From positions 1 through 8,028 of the forward strand of contig LJNA01000064.1 of NCBI GenBank assembly GCA_001304365.1: 8,028 nucleotides of DNA. The letters are read 5' to 3'. The first letter of the stretch is position 1. Each line of letters begins with the position of its first letter. Below, piece by piece: positions 5,003-8,028 of the stretch. A program made the position numbers and the translations under genes. The notes below the pieces were generated by a model that had not been told where the DNA came from, did not search any database, and was given only the letters and a program-made list of their open reading frames with translations. The DNA is from Syntrophobacter sp. DG_60. GTDB taxonomy: Bacteria > Desulfobacterota > Desulfofervidia > Desulfofervidales > DG-60.

Positions 5003-5590
5003 ATGGCTAGAAAAAAGATACTTATGTTAGTGGGAGATTTTGTCGAGGATTATGAGGCAATGGTGCCCTTTCAGATGTTGACCATGGTAGGGCATAAGGT
5101 TGATACAGTCTGCCCTGGCAAGAAAGCTGGGGAGAAGGTAAAGACAGCTATCCATGACTTTGAGGGAGATCAAACCTACAGTGAGAAACTTGGCCACAAT
5201 TTTCTGATCACCGCTACCTTTGAGGGTATTAACCCTGAAGACTACGATGGTTTAGTGATTCCAGGAGGAAGAGCACCAGAATATATCCGTCTGAATGAAA
5301 AGGTGCTTTCTATCGTCCGTCACTTTATGGAAAAGAACAAGCCTATTGCTTCGATTTGTCATGGTCAGCAAGTATTGGCTGCCGCAGGTGTCCTTAAGGG
5401 AAAGCTTTGCACCGCCTATCCAGCTATTAAGCCTGAGGTCATTCAAGCCGGAGCTGGGTGGGGAGAGGTAAATGAAACCTACTCCAATGCCTATGTTGAT
5501 GGAAGTTTGGTAACAGCCGCCGCTTGGCCTGGTCACCCAGAGTGGATGTGTAAGTTCTTGGAACTGCTTGGTACAAAAATTGAGCCTTAA
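5003..5590 (+). CDS. DJ-1/PfpI family protein, DJ-1D-like glyoxalase III candidate
   Basis: 195 residues, a full single DJ-1/PfpI domain. The nucleophile elbow is [16 protein letters not shown] with Cys119 and His120, and the acidic residue expected in the active site lies in VEDYE (Glu15/Glu18) near the N-terminus. [10 protein letters not shown] (85-94) is the family's conserved loop. The stretches VCPGKKAG (36-43), [12 protein letters not shown] (48-59), GHNF and the end [11 protein letters not shown] match, from memory, Arabidopsis DJ-1D far better than protease PfpI. DJ-1D is a glutathione-independent glyoxalase III that turns methylglyoxal into lactate. The same fold also includes putative deglycases and proteases, so the exact activity is inferred. 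ATG follows AAGGAGGT (4990-4997) at 5 bases. mgsA upstream on the same strand makes methylglyoxal, which supports the glyoxalase assignment. Confidence 0.9.
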   Translation: MARKKILMLVGDFVEDYEAMVPFQMLTMVGHKVDTVCPGKKAGEKVKTAIHDFEGDQTYSEKLGHNFLITATFEGINPEDYDGLVIPGGRAPEYIRLNEKVLSIVRHFMEKNKPIASICHGQQVLAAAGVLKGKLCTAYPAIKPEVIQAGAGWGEVNETYSNAYVDGSLVTAAAWPGHPEWMCKFLELLGTKIEP

Positions 5591-5644
5591 AGCAGTTATG
5601 CAAAAAGATATTTTTTAAATAAGGACAAAGACTTTGATTTAAGC

Positions 5645-5670
5645 CACAGATTTACACAGATAAACACAGA
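5645..5670. repeat. Three CACAGA units at exact 10-base spacing
   Basis: CACAGA at 5645-5650, 5655-5660 and 5665-5670, with AT-rich quads between, in the spacer between convergent genes. I recall similar 'CACAGATTTACACAGAT' strings between genes of many environmental bacteria, where they are dispersed repeats of unknown role. Ten-base phasing would put the units on one face of the helix. Confidence 0.55.
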
Positions 5671-5710
5671 TTGTCAGGATTTTAAATATAAAAATATTAT
5701 CACTATTCCT

Positions 5711-5998
5711 TTAAGAAATAAGCTTTGTAATCTCCCTTATATACTCAGGAAAATAATAACTGATTTTACTGATATTAAACTCTCTAAGAATCGATTCTTT
5801 AGATTCTCTTTCAAGGAGAAACTCAAATGACTTATTCACAAACTCTTCAGGAGAACAAGCTCCTTTAGATAAGCTTTCATAAAATTCCCTATTCACTGTT
5901 ACTTTATGCTCAGTCTTGGTTCCCTTGTCCTCCACTTCAACTAAAAATACCCATTTATCCTGATCTTCATTTAAAATTTTTATACCAATTCTTGCCAT
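5711..5998 (-). CDS. Conserved hypothetical protein, 95 residues
   Basis: Small soluble acidic/basic mixed protein. The N-terminal half is strand-rich (MARIGIKILN, KWVFLVEVED, EHKVTVNREFYESL). The C-terminal half is helical with the segment FEFLLERESKESILREF (58-74) and FPEYIREI (83-90). This 'FLLER..KESILR.F.....YFPEY' arrangement resembles hypothetical proteins I have seen in several bacterial groups, none with a known function. No Cys pair, signal peptide or membrane helix is present. ATG follows AGGAGG on the minus strand at about 7 bases (around 6005-6010). It lies 45 bases after the methyltransferase gene and may be the last gene of that transcript, though its strong ribosome binding site allows independent expression. 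Confidence 0.75.
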   Translation of the reverse strand: MARIGIKILNEDQDKWVFLVEVEDKGTKTEHKVTVNREFYESLSKGACSPEEFVNKSFEFLLERESKESILREFNISKISYYFPEYIREITKLIS

Positions 5999-6043
5999 AA
6001 ATTTACCTCCTGTCCAAATTAAGCTAATTTTTAGTAATCTTAC

Positions 6044-6697
6044 TTAGTGTTTTTCTACCTCTATTTTCATATAGATATCCATCTGAAAAAAGTTAGCTCT
6101 CTTAAAAGCACTTTTGGCTACGAGATCCTTGATTTTGGTTTGATACTCTTGGGCGGTAAATCCATGGATACGCAAGATCTTTTGCAAAAGGAAATAGGGC
6201 GGAAAGATTCCCCATTTCCTTGTGATTCCCCTTTTAAGATCTTCTAAGGTAGCCTCTGCATAGCCATCGTATATCCATGCATTTCCACCAGGTCTAAGGC
6301 ACCTATAAATCTCATTTAACACTTTGAGAGGGGTTTTCCAGTGGTGAAGTGATCCTGTGCTAACTATCATATTAAATGTGTTATCTTCAAATTCTAGATG
6401 ATTGGCATCCATTACCTTAAATTCAACATTGGTGAAACCCCTCTTATTACGGTTAGCTATCTCAATCATCTTTTTGCTTATATCAATTCCAATTATTCTA
6501 AGGTTTGCCTCCTTCTTTGCTATTGCTACAGGCAAAAAGCCAGGGCCAGTACCAATATCCAGTATCAGCCCTTCCTTTATCTCAATCTCTTCTGCGATCC
6601 TCTCTAATCTCTCTTGAAAGACTTTAGCTACAACCTTGCTATAAAAGATAGCCCCAATAGTTGGGATCTCTTCAGGAAATACATCTTTTAAAAACAT
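6044..6697 (-). CDS. Class I SAM-dependent methyltransferase
   Basis: 217 residues. The Rossmann methyltransferase core is clear: motif I LILDIGTGPGFLPVAIA (44-60), the acidic residue after strand 2 in IGIDIS (69-74, Asp72) that should bind the SAM ribose, the motif II/III region VEFKVMDANHLEFEDNTFNMIVS (91-113), SLHHW (116-120), and LRPGGNAWIYD (134-144) at the end of the core. This is the Methyltransf_11/UbiE-like pattern for small molecules or unknown acceptors. The C-terminal 70 residues are helical and probably shape the substrate pocket. The substrate cannot be told from sequence. It starts 4 bases after the HD gene stop without a clear ribosome binding site, indicating translational coupling to the HD gene. 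Confidence 0.9.
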   Translation of the reverse strand: MFLKDVFPEEIPTIGAIFYSKVVAKVFQERLERIAEEIEIKEGLILDIGTGPGFLPVAIAKKEANLRIIGIDISKKMIEIANRNKRGFTNVEFKVMDANHLEFEDNTFNMIVSTGSLHHWKTPLKVLNEIYRCLRPGGNAWIYDGYAEATLEDLKRGITRKWGIFPPYFLLQKILRIHGFTAQEYQTKIKDLVAKSAFKRANFFQMDIYMKIEVEKH

Positions 6698-6701
6698 AAT
6701 T

Positions 6702-7226
6702 TTATGTTAACTCATCACTTAGCTTTTTAGCCCTTTCTTTTGACTTTTCTATCAACCACTCTAGGTCTGGTCTTTCTCTCTCCATGTTATCAAGCCTTTC
6801 TAAATATTGCTCAAAATTCCTTTCTTTATCCAGGTGGACAAGGTTGTCAACATGGCAAATGACTTTTTCCTCTAAGCTAACAGGTAAATAATCCTTTTCT
6901 GGCAGGCCTAGCCTTTTTGCCTCCTCTTTTGTAAGACCCGCACCAAAGTGCCTTTCTGCAATAAGCACTATCTTTTCAGGAAAACCTTCCTTTCTTAAGA
7001 TCTCAGCACCTTCTATAAAGTGTTTAAAGGGATCATCCGTCACAGCCCACCCTATATCATGCAATAGGGCACCAATTTTCACTGCTTCTATATCAATGCC
7101 CCTGATCCGTTTAGAAATCTTTAATGCAACTTCCATAACCTTTATAGAGTGTCTTCTAATCTTTTCTTTCAAGTGATATTTCCCCCAAATTTTAAAAACA
7201 TTTTCAGGAATATCTAGTTTCTGCAT
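6702..7226 (-). CDS. HD-domain phosphohydrolase (HDIG type, TIGR00295-like)
   Basis: 174 residues. The metal-binding HD signature is complete: His26 (RRHSIKV), His56-Asp57 in LLHDIGW (54-60), His69, His93 in AERHFGAGLTKEEA (90-103) and Asp127 in ICHVDNLV (123-130). The stretch from ERHFGAGL through GLPEKDYLPVSLEEKVI closely resembles TIGR00295 proteins, a set described mainly from archaea. HD enzymes hydrolyse phosphate esters such as nucleotides; the substrate here is unknown. The C-terminal helix is highly charged. There is no good ribosome binding site before ATG 7226, so the start is a little uncertain. It is first of a tight pair with the methyltransferase (4-base gap), suggesting linked functions, and lies 61 bases after the zinc-ribbon gene. 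Confidence 0.9.
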   Translation of the reverse strand: MQKLDIPENVFKIWGKYHLKEKIRRHSIKVMEVALKISKRIRGIDIEAVKIGALLHDIGWAVTDDPFKHFIEGAEILRKEGFPEKIVLIAERHFGAGLTKEEAKRLGLPEKDYLPVSLEEKVICHVDNLVHLDKERNFEQYLERLDNMERERPDLEWLIEKSKERAKKLSDELT

Positions 7227-7287
7227 TTAGTTAAGCCAAAGGTCTATTTTCCACTTTCTAAATATTAAAAAAAAGCAGAATTCAAAT

Positions 7288-7518
7288 CTACTTTTTTATT
7301 TTTGTTCCAGAACATATAAAGGAATTTTGCTTCATTTTAATCCATTCGCCTTCTTCAATACCGATTAAATTGCCACATTGGCACCTAACCATATTTCCAT
7401 TTCTAACACTATAATCTTTCCTTATTCGATCCTTCCAGCAGCGCCAAACCCGTCCTTTTCCAATCTTTAAGTACTTAAAAATTTTTCTCTTACATTTGGC
7501 GCATTTTATTGTTATCAT
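7288..7518 (-). CDS. Small zinc-ribbon-like hypothetical protein
   Basis: 76 residues, strongly basic. Cysteines are arranged as C6-x2-C9 (CAKC), C27 (RCWKDRI), C46-x-C48 (CQCG) and C69. The two knuckles could hold one zinc ion as a ribbon of the type seen in small nucleic-acid-binding or ribosome-associated proteins. KIGKGRVWRCWKDRI and GNLIGIEEG give a compact beta pattern, and I believe similar proteins with the same order occur in other bacteria and archaea, function unknown. The start region is unusual: upstream on this strand is ATGAATGATTGAATG, with no Shine-Dalgarno, and the assigned ATG at 7518 is the third ATG there. The gene ends TAG, with TGA one codon later. It is divergent from the AhpD-like gene with only 52 bases between. 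Confidence 0.75.
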   Translation of the reverse strand: MITIKCAKCKRKIFKYLKIGKGRVWRCWKDRIRKDYSVRNGNMVRCQCGNLIGIEEGEWIKMKQNSFICSGTKIKK

Positions 7519-7570
7519 TCATTCAATCATTCATCTTTATCAGAAATCTTTTAGAGTTCATTTTACTTTA

Positions 7571-8028
7571 ATGAAGGAGTTTCGTAAAAGGGTTTACACA
7601 TTAAGAAATTTCCTGTGTGATTTGGCGATGTTAATCTTTCATAGCCATGATTTTCTAAAAACTGCCCAGAAAAAGCAGATTAGCAGTGCCTTCCGTGAAA
7701 AGATAATGGTAGCTGTTAGCAATGTGCTTGGCTGTAAATACTGTTCATGGCTTCATACCGAAATGGCACTTAGAGAAGGAGTAGATGGAAAGGAGATTAA
7801 GAAGATACTGGCATGGGAAATCGGTGATTTTCCCGAAAATGAGGCTATTGCCCTTGCTTTCGCTCAGCACTATAGCGAAAGCTATGGAAGGCCAAAAGGG
7901 GCGTTGCAGAAAAGATTCTTTGACTACTACGGTGAGGAGATGGCAAAGGATATCTTAAACTATATTCGGGCCATATACTGGGGAAACCTGGCAGGCAATA
8001 CAGTTGAGGCCTTCATTTATCGTTTAAG
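7571..8028 (+). CDS. AhpD-like carboxymuconolactone decarboxylase family protein, 3' end outside window
   Basis: The frame is open from ATG 7571 to the window end (152 codons plus two bases, no stop). The redox motif GCKYCSWLHTE (54-64) gives Cys55-x2-Cys58 and His62, preceded by Glu43 in REKIMVAVS, the exact AhpD/CMD core arrangement. The following helices (EGVDGKEIKKIL, NEAIALAFAQHY, NYIRAIYWGNLAGNTVEAFI) fit the all-helical fold. AhpD-type proteins use the CxxC pair for thiol-based peroxide defence or protein reduction; the precise partner is unknown here. There is no clear ribosome binding site before 7571. The neighbour on the opposite strand begins 52 bases away, so any promoters must be packed into that gap. 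Confidence 0.85.
   Translation, partial: MKEFRKRVYTLRNFLCDLAMLIFHSHDFLKTAQKKQISSAFREKIMVAVSNVLGCKYCSWLHTEMALREGVDGKEIKKILAWEIGDFPENEAIALAFAQHYSESYGRPKGALQKRFFDYYGEEMAKDILNYIRAIYWGNLAGNTVEAFIYRL

Noticed and set aside
5252..5536. 94-residue minus-strand frame
   Set aside because: Antisense of the DJ-1 catalytic region, no ribosome site.
5615..5642. TTAAAT...ATTTAA inverted repeat with CAAAG/CTTTG between convergent genes
   Set aside because: Stem too weak and interrupted to call a bidirectional terminator.
6047..6617. Plus-strand open frames of 66-71 residues
   Set aside because: Antisense to the methyltransferase, which has complete SAM-binding motifs.

Overview
This looks like an AT-rich bacterial chromosome segment. 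Several genes are led by strong Shine-Dalgarno sites (AGGAGG-type before the GTPase, mgsA, the DJ-1 protein, lapA-like and the 5998-5711 gene), which argues for Bacteria. The gene set (LapA-domain protein, UPF0316 protein, methylglyoxal synthase, glutathione-independent DJ-1 glyoxalase, an HD protein whose closest resemblance is to archaeal TIGR00295-type proteins) would fit an anaerobic, possibly thermophile-related lineage such as Desulfobacterota. That assignment is a guess: no rRNA or taxonomic marker is present.

Left part (1-2126, all + strand) is dominated by damaged or recoded genes. After a C-terminal gene fragment (3-158) come three consecutive reading frames that are intact except for single in-frame stops: an unknown small protein with TGA at 377-379 (260-634), an unknown conserved-looking domain with TAG at 810-812 (651-881), and a GTPase-DUF697 protein with TAG at 1389-1391 (882-2126). 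The last two share one frame from 651 to 2126, in which every stop is TAG. Every change fits a G:C to A:T transition, so recent pseudogenisation is the simplest reading. Stop-codon recoding is the alternative to exclude.

Middle part (2127-5590) holds well-separated single genes with long spacers: a LapA-like membrane protein (-), a UPF0316 membrane protein (+), methylglyoxal synthase mgsA (+) and a DJ-1/PfpI protein very like plant DJ-1D glyoxalase III (+). mgsA makes methylglyoxal and the DJ-1 protein would be expected to turn it into lactate, so the two form a plausible methylglyoxal make-and-detoxify pair. Three copies of a roughly 51-53 bp dispersed repeat lie in the spacers (2317-2367, 2697-2749, 4624-4674). 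A twice-frameshifted gene remnant (4781-4976, -) and a small frame with a possible lost start codon (3922-4068, +) are also here.

Right part: on the - strand, transcribed from 7518 down to 5711, lie a zinc-ribbon-like small protein, an HD-domain phosphohydrolase, a class I SAM methyltransferase (4 bp after the HD gene) and a conserved hypothetical protein. Divergently, an AhpD-like carboxymuconolactone decarboxylase-family gene starts at 7571 and runs off the window end. No tRNA, rRNA, CRISPR array or intact insertion sequence was seen.
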